From assembly GCA_012840905.1 (NCBI GenBank), contig DUVT01000034.1, positions 1-11,796 on the forward strand: a stretch of 11,796 nt of DNA. The letters run 5' to 3'. Source of the stretch: Acholeplasmataceae bacterium (lineage in GTDB: Bacteria > Bacillota_I > Bacilli_A > ML615J-28 > CAG-698). Shown in pieces: positions 1 to 7,853 of the stretch; positions within the stretch are counted from its first letter, which is position 1, and each line of letters begins with the position of its first letter. The position numbers and the translations under genes were made by a program. The notes under the pieces are model-generated. The model worked only from the letters and a program-made list of their open reading frames with translations, made no database searches and was not told the origin of the DNA.

Positions 1-109
1 ATCATATGTTTTAGCGGGTAGTGATGCGGGAAGTAAGTTAAAGAAAGCAATGGAACTTAATATCGAAATTTTGGATGAAGAAACGTTTTTAAAGTTAATA
101 GGAGAATAA
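1..109 (+). CDS. ligA: NAD-dependent DNA ligase LigA, C-terminal BRCT end (partial)
   Basis: Only the last 35 codons are present, read from base 2, with TAA at 107-109; the start lies outside the window. The peptide contains [20 protein letters not shown] followed by a [11 protein letters not shown] ending. This matches the end of the BRCT domain of bacterial LigA, where an AGxxxGSKxxKAxxLGI pattern is followed by an acidic EExFL stretch. LigA seals nicks with NAD+ in replication and repair. One base separates its stop from the uvrA ATG, and its last codons carry the uvrA ribosome binding site, so the two are very likely co-transcribed and translationally coupled. A different BRCT protein is conceivable, but the tail is characteristic of LigA. 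Confidence 0.85.
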   Translation, partial: SYVLAGSDAGSKLKKAMELNIEILDEETFLKLIGE

Positions 110-110
110 T

Positions 111-2930
111 ATGCAAAAGTATATTGATATTAAAGGAGCAAGAGAAAATAATTTAAAAAATATAAACTTAAAAATTCCGAAAGATAAACTAATCGTTATG
201 ACGGGATTATCTGGAAGTGGGAAAACTTCACTTGCCTTCGATACGATTTATGCAGAAGGTCAAAGAAGATATGTAGAAAGTATGTCAGTTTATGCTAGAC
301 AATTTCTTGGTAATCTCAATAAACCTGATGTAGATTCAATAGATGGTTTGTCTCCTGCAATATCGATAGATCAAAAAACAACGAGTAAAAACCCTCGTTC
401 GACTGTTGGAACTGTAACTGAGATTTATGATTATTTGCGTTTATTATATGCAAGAATCGGAAAAGCATATTGTCCTGAGCATGGGGTGGAAATCTCAAGT
501 CAGACAATAACGCAAATGACTAATAAAGTTTTTGAAGCAGAAGCAGACTCAAGAATTATCATTTATAGTCCAATAGTATTTGGCCAAAAAGGTACGCATG
601 AGCGTACTCTTGATATAATTCGTAAAGAAGGTTTCTCACGAGTTAGAATTAATGGTGAGATTTATGATATTGATGAAGAGATTACTTTAGATAAGAATAA
701 AAAACATAATATTGAAATAATAATTGATCGCTTAAAGTTAAGAGAAGATATTAGAAGTAGACTATACTCTTCGATTGAAACTGCTTTAAAGTTTGGTGAT
801 GGAAAAGTTATTATTTCAATAAATGACGAAGAACAAATATTTAGTGAACATCTAGCTTGTCCTTATTGTGATTTTTCAATCGCAAAATTAGAGCCAAGAC
901 TATTTTCATTTAACTCACCATTTGGTGCTTGTCCTGAGTGTAAAGGTATCGGAGTTTTACAAAAAATAGATGAAGATTTACTTGTAACAGAACCTGAAAA
1001 ATCAATTCGTCAAGGGGCAATTCGTTACTTAAAAAACATAGTAGACACGGAAAATATCGAATGGCAAGTTTTTGAAATTTTATGTAAACATTACAATATT
1101 GACCTAGATAAACCATATAACGAACTAACCGATGAAGAAAAAGAAATTATTATGGTTGGTTCAAAAGAACCGATTAAGTATGAAATAACATCAAGAGGTT
1201 TAAATACATTTAAACGCTTCGATTATATTGAAGGTATTGCAACCTTAATTGAAAGAAGATACTTGCAGACTACATCGCAAATGTCTAGGGAATACTATAA
1301 TTCATATTTATCGGATCATCCATGTCCTACTTGTCAGGGAAGACGTCTTTCAAGAGAAGCACTAGCTGTAAAAGTTGGAGACAAAAATATTCATGAATTT
1401 ACAGAACTAACTATTTTTGATGCAAGAAGTTATCTTGATACAATCGAGTTATCCGATTATGATAAGCAAGTTGCAGATTTAGTATTAAAAGAATTGAAAT
1501 CAAGATTTGACTTTTTAATTAATGTTGGTTTAGAATATTTAACTTTATCTAGATCTGCAGGTACTTTATCCGGTGGAGAAAGTCAAAGAATAAGACTTGC
1601 AACTCAAATTGGGTCCCATTTAACAGGTGTTTTATATGTACTTGATGAACCGTCAATTGGTTTACATCAAAGAGATAACAGGCGTTTAATTGATACTTTA
1701 AAATCAATGCGTGATTTAGGTAATACTTTAATTGTTGTAGAGCATGATGAAGAGATTATGCGTGAGTCTGATTTCTTAGTTGATATTGGTCCTGAAGCGG
1801 GAATTCATGGTGGTGAAGTTGTTGCAGCTGGTACACCTGAAGAAGTAATGGCAAATGAAAATAGCCTAACTGGTCAATATTTATCCGGTAAGAAATTTGT
1901 ACCAATACCTAAAGGCAGAAGAAAAGGTAATGGTAGAACAATTAAAGTATTAAATGCAAGAGAAAACAACTTAAAAGGAATAGATGTTGAAATTCCTCAA
2001 GGTGTGCTTACTATTTGTACAGGTGTAAGTGGAAGTGGAAAATCAACATTAGTTAATGAAATTATCTTAAAAGAATTTAGGAAGAAAATTTATCGTTCAC
2101 GTGAACATCCTGGTAAAAATGATGGTGTTTTAGGAATTGAAGATTTTGAACGAGTAATTGATATTAACCAATCTCCAATTGGTAGAACTCCAAGAAGTAA
2201 CCCTGCAACTTACACTGGTGCATTTGATCATATTCGTGATTTGTTTGCAAATACAGTTGAGGCTAAAAAACGTGGTTATTCTAAAGGGCGTTTTAGTTTT
2301 AATGTAAAAGGTGGAAGATGTGAAAAGTGTCAGGGTGATGGGGTTCAAAGAATCTCAATGAACTTTTTACCAGATGTTTATATTCCATGTGAAGAATGTG
2401 AAGGTAAAAGATATAATCATGAAACACTAGAGGTTAAATATCGCGATAAAACAATTGCTGATGTTTTAGAGATGACTGTAAGTGAAGCAGTAAGTTTTTT
2501 TGAGATATTTCCTCAAATCCATTCCCGACTTTCTACATTAGAAAAAGTTGGACTTGGATACCTAAAATTAGGTCAAAGCTCAACCACTCTATCAGGTGGT
2601 GAAGCACAAAGAGTAAAACTAGCAAGTGAGTTACATAAACGTATTAGTGATAGAACATTATACATACTAGACGAACCAACAACGGGTCTACATAGTGAAG
2701 ATGTAAGAAAATTACTATTAGTAATTAATTATATTGTAGACCAAGGTGCAACAGTTATAATAATTGAACACAACTTAGACATAATAAAAAATGCAGACTA
2801 TATAATTGACCTAGGACCTGAAGGTGGAGATCGCGGTGGCGAATTAGTATTTGCGGGAACACCTGAAGAATTAGTGAAATGTGAAAAGTCATACACAGGA
2901 CAGTTTTTAAAAAAAGTCTTAAATAGATAA
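111..2930 (+). CDS. uvrA: Excinuclease ABC subunit A (UvrA)
   Basis: UvrA is the damage-recognition ATPase of nucleotide excision repair. It acts as a dimer that loads UvrB onto lesions in the cytoplasm. The 939 residues match the usual UvrA length of about 940, and all expected motifs are present. Walker A1 is GLSGSGKTS at 32-40. A first zinc module has C250/C253 and C274/C277. ABC signature 1 is LSGGE at 486-490, with Walker B LDEP at 511-514. Walker A2 is GVSGSGKS at 638-645. The second zinc finger has C737/C740 and C760/C763. Signature 2 is LSGGE at 827-831, with Walker B LDEP at 853-856. The ATG at 111 follows a GGAG site (101-104) inside the ligA end. No uvrB is visible beside it; in many Bacillota uvrB directly precedes uvrA. 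The protein appears intact. Confidence 0.98.
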   Translation: MQKYIDIKGARENNLKNINLKIPKDKLIVMTGLSGSGKTSLAFDTIYAEGQRRYVESMSVYARQFLGNLNKPDVDSIDGLSPAISIDQKTTSKNPRSTVGTVTEIYDYLRLLYARIGKAYCPEHGVEISSQTITQMTNKVFEAEADSRIIIYSPIVFGQKGTHERTLDIIRKEGFSRVRINGEIYDIDEEITLDKNKKHNIEIIIDRLKLREDIRSRLYSSIETALKFGDGKVIISINDEEQIFSEHLACPYCDFSIAKLEPRLFSFNSPFGACPECKGIGVLQKIDEDLLVTEPEKSIRQGAIRYLKNIVDTENIEWQVFEILCKHYNIDLDKPYNELTDEEKEIIMVGSKEPIKYEITSRGLNTFKRFDYIEGIATLIERRYLQTTSQMSREYYNSYLSDHPCPTCQGRRLSREALAVKVGDKNIHEFTELTIFDARSYLDTIELSDYDKQVADLVLKELKSRFDFLINVGLEYLTLSRSAGTLSGGESQRIRLATQIGSHLTGVLYVLDEPSIGLHQRDNRRLIDTLKSMRDLGNTLIVVEHDEEIMRESDFLVDIGPEAGIHGGEVVAAGTPEEVMANENSLTGQYLSGKKFVPIPKGRRKGNGRTIKVLNARENNLKGIDVEIPQGVLTICTGVSGSGKSTLVNEIILKEFRKKIYRSREHPGKNDGVLGIEDFERVIDINQSPIGRTPRSNPATYTGAFDHIRDLFANTVEAKKRGYSKGRFSFNVKGGRCEKCQGDGVQRISMNFLPDVYIPCEECEGKRYNHETLEVKYRDKTIADVLEMTVSEAVSFFEIFPQIHSRLSTLEKVGLGYLKLGQSSTTLSGGEAQRVKLASELHKRISDRTLYILDEPTTGLHSEDVRKLLLVINYIVDQGATVIIIEHNLDIIKNADYIIDLGPEGGDRGGELVFAGTPEELVKCEKSYTGQFLKKVLNR

Positions 2931-2940
2931 GAGGTCTAAG

Positions 2941-3441
2941 TTGAAGAAAGTATTACTGATAATTTTAAGCATTCTATTTTATTTTTTTATAACTTATATT
3001 ACAAATACTTTAAATATCTTTTTTCAAAATACTAATTTACTACTTAGTAGTTTGTTTATTATTGTAGTATTTAGTTATCATTTTGGTAATCGAGATATTG
3101 CCTTAATTGGTTATTTTCTTTTTACTTTAGTGTTTTTGTTTTACCGAGAAAAAGTAGATGTAAATCTAAATTTAGATTTTTATTTATTTGCTTGGTTAAA
3201 GTTAATCTTTAAAAATAAAGTAGTGATGATTAATATTATTGGTAATCTCTTTCTCTTTGTTCCTTATGTGTTTTTATTAAAACAAAAATATTTTTTGGTT
3301 ATAATTATTGGGCTAATTTTAGGTTTGGAAATAATCCAATATTTAAGCAAACGTGGTGTTTTGGATATTGTCGATATTACCTTGAATTTATTTGGGGTAA
3401 TAGTCGCTTTACCATTTAGGTGGAGGTTTTATGAAAGATAA
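2941..3441 (+). CDS. VanZ-family integral membrane protein
   Basis: This 166-residue, very hydrophobic protein has about four to five membrane segments. Residues 96-112 (MINIIGNLFLFVPYVFL) and the C-terminal part, with E130, Q133, R138, D142, D145 and N149, reproduce the VanZ pattern of NxxxFxPxG followed by ExxQ, R, D and D/N residues and a closing glycine-rich helix. VanZ from enterococci gives low-level teicoplanin resistance, but most family members are uncharacterised and resistance should not be assumed. The start is TTG at 2941; no in-frame ATG occurs before residue 96, and GAGG at 2931-2934 sits six bases upstream. It begins 10 bases after uvrA and overlaps the next gene by 11 bases, so it belongs to the same operon. 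Confidence 0.75.
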   Translation: MKKVLLIILSILFYFFITYITNTLNIFFQNTNLLLSSLFIIVVFSYHFGNRDIALIGYFLFTLVFLFYREKVDVNLNLDFYLFAWLKLIFKNKVVMINIIGNLFLFVPYVFLLKQKYFLVIIIGLILGLEIIQYLSKRGVLDIVDITLNLFGVIVALPFRWRFYER

Positions 3442-4030
3442 AGAAAAACAAACAACTGAACAAGAAAAACTTCAAGACGAAAAACAAGATACAAAGCAAA
3501 ATCCCAATCAAAACAAAGAAAATATTGATCCTGAAGTATTAGAAAAAATAGTTTCTGAACTTGAAAAAAAATATAATCTAAAAAAGGATAATATTAAAAT
3601 CTTAAAAGTTCAAACTACAACAGGAAGAACTAGGCTTTATCGAAATATTTTAAGAGATTCCCTGTTTTGGTTGTTTGATCTATTGCTTATCTTTGCCTTA
3701 CAAGGTTATTTAAAATTTGCAGATAGTAGTATAGATTTATTTGTAATCAAATTAATCTTATTTAGTCTTGTGTTTTATATAATTGAATTAATTACAAGAG
3801 CTGTAATTACTAAGTATTACCAGAAGTTAATAGTCTATTCTTTTGGGACGGTAATGATACCTGTAACTGTTATAGCTTTAGTATTGTCCCAACTTACTGT
3901 TGGCCTAAAGTTTACTGATAATGACAAGATGATAGCCTTTTTCATATTGTTTATTATTGCAAGAGTAATTATAAGATTTATAATCATGCGTAAAGAAATA
4001 TTGTCAGCTATGAGAGGAAGAAGGAAATGA
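3431..4030 (+). CDS. Unrecognised four-helix membrane protein with charged N-terminal tail
   Basis: I do not recognise a family. The 199-residue protein has two parts. Residues 1-60 are hydrophilic and rich in K, E, Q and N, including a probable helix at 33-50 with alternating acidic and basic residues. Residues 77-96, 102-126, 133-154 and 166-186 are four likely membrane helices, and a basic tail RGRRK follows. The positive residues just before helix 1 (R66-R75) and after helix 4 suggest that both ends face the cytoplasm. The ATG at 3431 lies inside the vanZ end and follows a strong GGAGG at 3422-3426. The TGA stop overlaps the lgt start as ATGA, so translation of lgt is probably coupled to it. 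A role in the envelope is only suggested by its position between vanZ and lgt. Confidence 0.8.
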   Translation: MKDKEKQTTEQEKLQDEKQDTKQNPNQNKENIDPEVLEKIVSELEKKYNLKKDNIKILKVQTTTGRTRLYRNILRDSLFWLFDLLLIFALQGYLKFADSSIDLFVIKLILFSLVFYIIELITRAVITKYYQKLIVYSFGTVMIPVTVIALVLSQLTVGLKFTDNDKMIAFFILFIIARVIIRFIIMRKEILSAMRGRRK

Positions 4031-5034
4031 AAAAAATCGAATTAACCGATAAACAAAAACTTTGGCTCAAAATTGGACTTACAACACTTTATTTTGTAGT
4101 TGTATTTATCTTAGTATTAAGTAGTATGGAGAAACGTACCGATTCATTAGGTAATGAAATTATTCACTTTAATCAAATAGCTTTTTCAATCTTTGGTAGA
4201 GGAATTTATTTCTATGCTATAGCAATAATTACCGGAATCGGAATAGCTTACTTTTATGGTGCACATATTGCAAGAAAGATTGGATTTAGTGAAGATAATT
4301 TATTTGACGGATTTATTATGGGTACTATTATAGGTATCCTTGGTGCGAGAATTTATTATGCAATCTTTTCTTGGAAAGAAGGCGGTTTTGATAAAGACCC
4401 ATTAAGAGTAATTACAGGTTTTTTTAATGAGGAAGGCGGACTAGCTATTCATGGTGCAGTAATTGCAGCAGCTATCTTTGCTTACTTTTTCTGTAAAAAG
4501 CGTAAAGAAGATATATTTAAACTTGGTGAGATGTTATTCCCTGGTTTCTTTATTGGTCAAATATTCGGTCGTTGGGGTAATTTCTTTAATAAAGAAGCAC
4601 ATGGTGGACCAATACGTGATACAGTGCTTGCAAGTCGTGAGTTTTTAGAGAAATTACCAATTCCTCGTTTTGTAGTTGATCAAATGTATATTAATGGCAC
4701 ATACATGCATCCAACATTTTTATATGAATCTGTATGGAACTTAATTGGTTTAATTTTAGTAATTACAATTCGTAAAAAAACTAAGAAATATTGGTATGGC
4801 GATGCAGTATTATTTTATATGGTATGGTATGGAATCGGTAGATTCTTTGTAGAGTCATTAAGAACAGATGCCTTACTATTTAATTTCTTAGGAATGGAGT
4901 TAAGGATTGCACAAGTAGTGTCCATTCTTATGATTGTTGCAGGAATAACTTTATTTATTTTAAGACGTATATTTAAAGTTAAACCAGTATCGTTTATTGA
5001 ATTAGTTGAAGAAAATAGAGGTGTAGAAGCTTGA
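4027..5034 (+). CDS. lgt: Phosphatidylglycerol--prolipoprotein diacylglyceryl transferase (Lgt)
   Basis: Lgt transfers diacylglycerol from phosphatidylglycerol to the lipobox cysteine of prolipoproteins in the cytoplasmic membrane. It is the first step of lipoprotein maturation. The signature GRWGNFFNKEAHG is at 181-193, the conserved GGLAIHG loop at 137-143, HPTFLYES at 228-235 and the Arg-containing GRFFVESLRTD at 271-281. About seven hydrophobic segments are visible. At 335 residues it is somewhat longer than many Lgt proteins because of a hydrophilic start and an extended loop between the first two helices. The start ATG overlaps the upstream stop by four bases, and the stop TGA overlaps the next TTG start. 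A plausible local substrate is the lipoprotein encoded at 8581-9630. In Bacillus lgt sits after hprK and before ppaX; here hprK is not next to it. Confidence 0.97.
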   Translation: MKKIELTDKQKLWLKIGLTTLYFVVVFILVLSSMEKRTDSLGNEIIHFNQIAFSIFGRGIYFYAIAIITGIGIAYFYGAHIARKIGFSEDNLFDGFIMGTIIGILGARIYYAIFSWKEGGFDKDPLRVITGFFNEEGGLAIHGAVIAAAIFAYFFCKKRKEDIFKLGEMLFPGFFIGQIFGRWGNFFNKEAHGGPIRDTVLASREFLEKLPIPRFVVDQMYINGTYMHPTFLYESVWNLIGLILVITIRKKTKKYWYGDAVLFYMVWYGIGRFFVESLRTDALLFNFLGMELRIAQVVSILMIVAGITLFILRRIFKVKPVSFIELVEENRGVEA

Positions 5035-5666
5035 TAGTAATTTTTGATCTAGATGGTACATTAGTAGATACATATCCGGTTATTAGAAAAACTTTAATTG
5101 AAGTTTTCAAACTTCATTTACCTAATTTAAAATATGATGAAGCATTTTTAGAAAGTTTTTTTGGGCCGACACTAAATGATTCCTTTTCTAGATTAACAAA
5201 TAGTGATAAAGAAAAAGAGTTCTTAATAAAAGAATATCGAAGAATTAATAAAAAATTTTATGAAAATGAATTAAAGTTATTTGCTGGTGCAAAAGAAGCA
5301 CTTGAAAAATTAAGTAAAAAATATAAACTAGCAATTTTATCGAATAGAATTCGTGAGCTAGTTGATGTTGCTTTAAGAAATACTGAAATAGAAAAGTATT
5401 TTGATTTAGTATTTGGTGTGGATAACTTAAAAGCGCCTAAACCAGACCCAGACGGTATTAACCAAATATTAAAATCCTTAGGTGAGGGTAAAGCAGTTTT
5501 TGTTGGCGATGCATTAACTGATGTAAAAACGGCAAAGAATGCTAAAATAGTATCAGTAGGTGTTACATGGGCACTTACAACTAAGGAAGAGTTTGAAGGG
5601 GAAGAAACTGATTATATTGTAAGTAGTTTTGAAGAATTAATTAACATTTTGGAGGGATTAAATTAA
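5031..5666 (+). CDS. ppaX: HAD-superfamily phosphatase, PpaX-like
   Basis: This 211-residue HAD hydrolase has a complete catalytic set. Motif I is DLDGT (D6, D8), motif II is S104 in AILSNR, the motif III lysine lies at K134 or K137 in KAPKPDPD, and motif IV is GDALTD with D160 and D164. Residues 12-90 form a helical cap of the phosphoglycolate phosphatase/PpaX type. Its position directly after lgt matches Bacillus, where PpaX hydrolyses the pyrophosphate released when HprK dephosphorylates HPr-Ser-P. The substrate cannot be read from the sequence, and phosphoglycolate phosphatase is an alternative. The start must be TTG at 5031, because the DLDGT strand begins immediately. AGAGGTG at 5017-5023 is its ribosome binding site. 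It overlaps the lgt stop and ends directly against the trxB ATG. Confidence 0.72.
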   Translation: MIVIFDLDGTLVDTYPVIRKTLIEVFKLHLPNLKYDEAFLESFFGPTLNDSFSRLTNSDKEKEFLIKEYRRINKKFYENELKLFAGAKEALEKLSKKYKLAILSNRIRELVDVALRNTEIEKYFDLVFGVDNLKAPKPDPDGINQILKSLGEGKAVFVGDALTDVKTAKNAKIVSVGVTWALTTKEEFEGEETDYIVSSFEELINILEGLN

Positions 5667-6569
5667 ATGTATGACATTTTAATAGTTGGTGCAGGACCAG
5701 CAGGTTTAACTGCTGCGATCTATGCAGCGAGAAATAATAAGAAAGTTGGAATTTTTGAAGGGAATGTACCTGGGGGACAAATAGTAGTTACAGCTACAGT
5801 TGAAAACTATCCTGGATTTGGGAAAGTCGATGGACCAGATTTAGCTTATTCTATGTTTGAACAAGTCATGAACCTAGGTGTTGAGCTAATTGGTTCATAT
5901 GTTTCAGAAATTATAAAGACTGAAAATGGGTTTATAGTAAAGACAGAAGATGAAGAATTCCAAGCAAAAGTTGTAATTATTGCAACAGGAACAAGTCAAA
6001 AACGTTTAGAAGTTCCGGGGGAAAGTGATTTTGAAAATCGTGGGATTTCTTGGTGTGCTATTTGTGATGGTTCCTTATATAAAGATAAAGTTGTTGCAGT
6101 TGTTGGTGGCGGTAACTCAGCAATGGAAGAAACTATTTATCTTTCTAATCTTGCAAGCAAAGTTTATTTGATTCATCGTCGTCAACAGTTTCGTGCTGAA
6201 CCACATATCGTAGAAAAAGTTAAGAAACTAGAAAATGTAGAATTAGTATTAGATAGTGTTGTAGAAGAGTTTATCGGTGATCAATCATTGGGTAAAATGC
6301 GCATTAGAAATGTAAAAACAGGTCAAGAAAGAATTATTGAAGTAAGTGGCTGTTTTGAATATGTAGGTCAAATCCCTGCAACTGATTTTGTAAAAGAATT
6401 AGGCATTACAGATGAGGCTGGTTATATTCAAGTTGATAATAACTTTGAAACCAAAATTGAAAACTTATATGCGTGTGGAGATGTTATTGTGAAAAATGTA
6501 AGACAAATAGTTACAGCTACTAATGATGGTGCTATCGCAGCCCTTAATGCAATTAAGAAGTTGAGCTAA
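5667..6569 (+). CDS. trxB: Thioredoxin reductase (TrxB)
   Basis: TrxB is a cytoplasmic FAD enzyme that reduces thioredoxin with NADPH. The 300-residue length is typical of the low-molecular-weight class. FAD-binding GAGPAG is at 8-13, the redox centre CAIC at 130-133 followed by DG, and the nucleotide motif GGGNSA at 147-152. The HRR triplet at 170-172 is the usual NADPH-specificity signature. The second FAD motif is CGDV at 270-273, followed by a conserved RQIVTA segment. The ATG follows the previous TAA with no gap, and GGAGGG at 5651-5656 is the ribosome binding site. All residues needed for catalysis are present. In Bacillus trxB is followed by rapZ, glmR and whiA; here whiA follows directly. 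Confidence 0.97.
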   Translation: MYDILIVGAGPAGLTAAIYAARNNKKVGIFEGNVPGGQIVVTATVENYPGFGKVDGPDLAYSMFEQVMNLGVELIGSYVSEIIKTENGFIVKTEDEEFQAKVVIIATGTSQKRLEVPGESDFENRGISWCAICDGSLYKDKVVAVVGGGNSAMEETIYLSNLASKVYLIHRRQQFRAEPHIVEKVKKLENVELVLDSVVEEFIGDQSLGKMRIRNVKTGQERIIEVSGCFEYVGQIPATDFVKELGITDEAGYIQVDNNFETKIENLYACGDVIVKNVRQIVTATNDGAIAALNAIKKLS

Positions 6570-6570
6570 G

Positions 6571-7509
6571 ATGAGTTTTGCTAGTGAAGTAAAAAAAGAA
6601 CTTGCAACAATCGAAGTTGAAGAGTGTTGCCTAAGGGCTGAACTCCATCAAGTAATAAGACTTAGAGCTGAAGTTAGTTTAGATAACAAAAACTTTAAAT
6701 TAACAATCTCCACAACCAATCTAAAAATAGCAAGGCGAATTTTGTATTTACTCAAAACCCTGTATAATTCAGAAGTATTAATGCTTAAGAAGGAACGAAC
6801 AAGCCTTGATAAAAAGAGCTTGTATTATTTGGTTGTAGAAGAGAAAGGCTTGGAGATTTTAAGAGATTTAGAATTAATTGATGAAAATTATAATCTTGTG
6901 TCTACTACAGGAAGTGATTTTTTAAAAAAAGATTGTTGCAAAGCTTCGCTTGTGCGTGCTTCATTTTTAATGAAAGGTTCGATTAATGATCCAAGAACAA
7001 ACAATTATCATTTAGAGATTACATTAAATAATCTTGAAGAAGCAAACCAAATTCAAAAAATTTTGTCACCACTTGGAATAGAATCTAAAACAATTGCACG
7101 AAAAAAGGGATTAGTTCTCTATATTAAAAAAGCAGAAAACATTGGTGACTTTTTAGGTTTTATTGGCGCTACAAATTCTAGGTTTGCTTTTGAAGATTAT
7201 AGAATCAAAAAAGATTTATCAAATTATGTAAACCGAATTATGAACTGTGATGTTGCCAATGAACAAAAGGCAATGAATTCTGCAAGAAATCAATTAGAAG
7301 ATATTGAATTAATAGAAAAAAATCTCGGGTTTTTAAATATTACTCCGAGATTAATGAATGCTATAATATTAAGAACCACTTACCCTGAAGATTCATTATC
7401 ACAATTAAGTGAAAAATCAGAAGAGACTGTTGGTAAATATATCTCAAAATCAGGTTTGAGTCATTGTTTTAAGGATCTAAAAGAAATTGCATCAAAGATA
7501 AAAAAATAA
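6571..7509 (+). CDS. whiA: WhiA family DNA-binding regulator
   Basis: WhiA combines a degenerate LAGLIDADG homing-endonuclease-like fold with a C-terminal helix-turn-helix. In Actinobacteria it is a sporulation regulator; in Bacillus it is a nucleoid-associated protein affecting division and chromosome segregation. The 312 residues show the typical start SFASEVKKEL with a CC pair, a central DCCKASLVRASFLMKGSIND at 121-140, the conserved NRIMNCDVAN at 221-230, and a helix-turn-helix around 274-300 (SLSQLSEKSEETVGKYISKS). The ATG lies one base after the trxB stop and has only a weak upstream purine stretch, so translation is probably coupled to trxB. It is the last gene of the long plus-strand unit; its stop lies inside the palindromic terminator. 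Confidence 0.95.
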   Translation: MSFASEVKKELATIEVEECCLRAELHQVIRLRAEVSLDNKNFKLTISTTNLKIARRILYLLKTLYNSEVLMLKKERTSLDKKSLYYLVVEEKGLEILRDLELIDENYNLVSTTGSDFLKKDCCKASLVRASFLMKGSINDPRTNNYHLEITLNNLEEANQIQKILSPLGIESKTIARKKGLVLYIKKAENIGDFLGFIGATNSRFAFEDYRIKKDLSNYVNRIMNCDVANEQKAMNSARNQLEDIELIEKNLGFLNITPRLMNAIILRTTYPEDSLSQLSEKSEETVGKYISKSGLSHCFKDLKEIASKIKK

Positions 7510-7527
7510 GCTAGTACTAGCTTATTT
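7504..7527. terminator. Bidirectional terminator between convergent whiA and XRE gene
   Basis: A perfect 24-bp palindrome is present: AAATAAGCTAGT at 7504-7515 followed by its exact reverse complement at 7516-7527. On the plus strand it is followed by TATCTTTTTCTAT. On the minus strand the stem runs into a T-rich run derived from the A-tract at 7498-7506. It covers the whiA TAA (7507-7509) and the minus-strand TAA (7522-7524). The central bases would form a small loop. Both sides fit intrinsic terminators. Confidence 0.8.
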
Positions 7528-7773
7528 ATCTTTTTCTATATCATCATCATCTAATTTGGAAAAATCCATTAATTCACTTACGTTGACATCTAAACGTTTA
7601 GCGATTTTTTCGATATTTTTTAAGGTGATATTCTTCTCTGCGCGTTCAATTTGACCTATATATGTGCGATGTAAACCTGCATCAAAACCTAATTGTTCTT
7701 GGGATATTCCTTTTTGTTCACGAAGTTGTCTAACTCGTTTACCAAATAGGACATTAATATCATTGTCTTTCAT
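7522..7773 (-). CDS. Small XRE-family (HTH_3) transcriptional regulator, C-protein-like
   Basis: This 83-residue protein is almost entirely one Cro/C1-type helix-turn-helix. GKRVRQLREQ forms helix 1, SQEQLGFDA (24-32) helix 2 and RTYIGQIERAE (36-46) the recognition helix, followed by TLKNIEKIAKRLDVNVSEL. The GLHRTYIGQIER-x-EKNIT segment closely resembles controller proteins of restriction-modification systems and related stand-alone repressors. The tail is acidic (DDDDIEKDK). No methylase or endonuclease gene is present nearby. The start ATG at 7771-7773 is preceded by GGTGAT on the minus strand. It is convergent with whiA and divergent from acpS, so it may control acpS, itself, or neither. 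Ligand and targets are unknown. Confidence 0.85.
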   Translation of the reverse strand: MKDNDINVLFGKRVRQLREQKGISQEQLGFDAGLHRTYIGQIERAEKNITLKNIEKIAKRLDVNVSELMDFSKLDDDDIEKDK

Positions 7774-7853
7774 AAGTGTATCACCAAAATTAATATACTA
7801 TAAATAAAAAAAATTCTCGACAGTCTATAAGTAGCATTTATTAAGGAGGCTCT
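7774..7853. promoter_or_regulatory. Divergent intergenic region between XRE gene and acpS
   Basis: This 80-base spacer should hold both promoters. For the XRE gene, minus-strand TATATT (7792-7797) with TCGAGA (7815-7820) at 17-base spacing is a weak candidate. For acpS, TATAAG at 7826-7831 is a possible -10 box without a good -35 box. Two near-identical elements, CTATAAATA (7798-7806) and CTATAAGTA (7825-7833), are direct repeats 27 bases apart and could be operator half-sites. AAGGAGG at 7843-7849 is the acpS ribosome binding site. Regulation by the XRE protein is inference. Confidence 0.4.

Noticed and set aside
316..2348. Antisense open frames of 60-70 codons inside uvrA
   Set aside because: They lie opposite a fully conserved UvrA sequence, have no ribosome binding site context and show no recognisable protein pattern.
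2941..3441. Glycopeptide resistance gene call for the VanZ-family protein
   Set aside because: Family membership alone does not indicate resistance; there are no vanHAX or vanRS genes nearby, and the context is housekeeping.
4463..4648. Short alternate-frame open frame inside lgt
   Set aside because: It overlaps the conserved Lgt signature in another frame and has no supporting features.
4024..5036. Possible reassignment of TGA to tryptophan as in mycoplasmas
   Set aside because: TGA ends two genes at gene overlaps, no TGA occurs inside any gene, and all tryptophans seen in lgt, trxB and uvrA are TGG.
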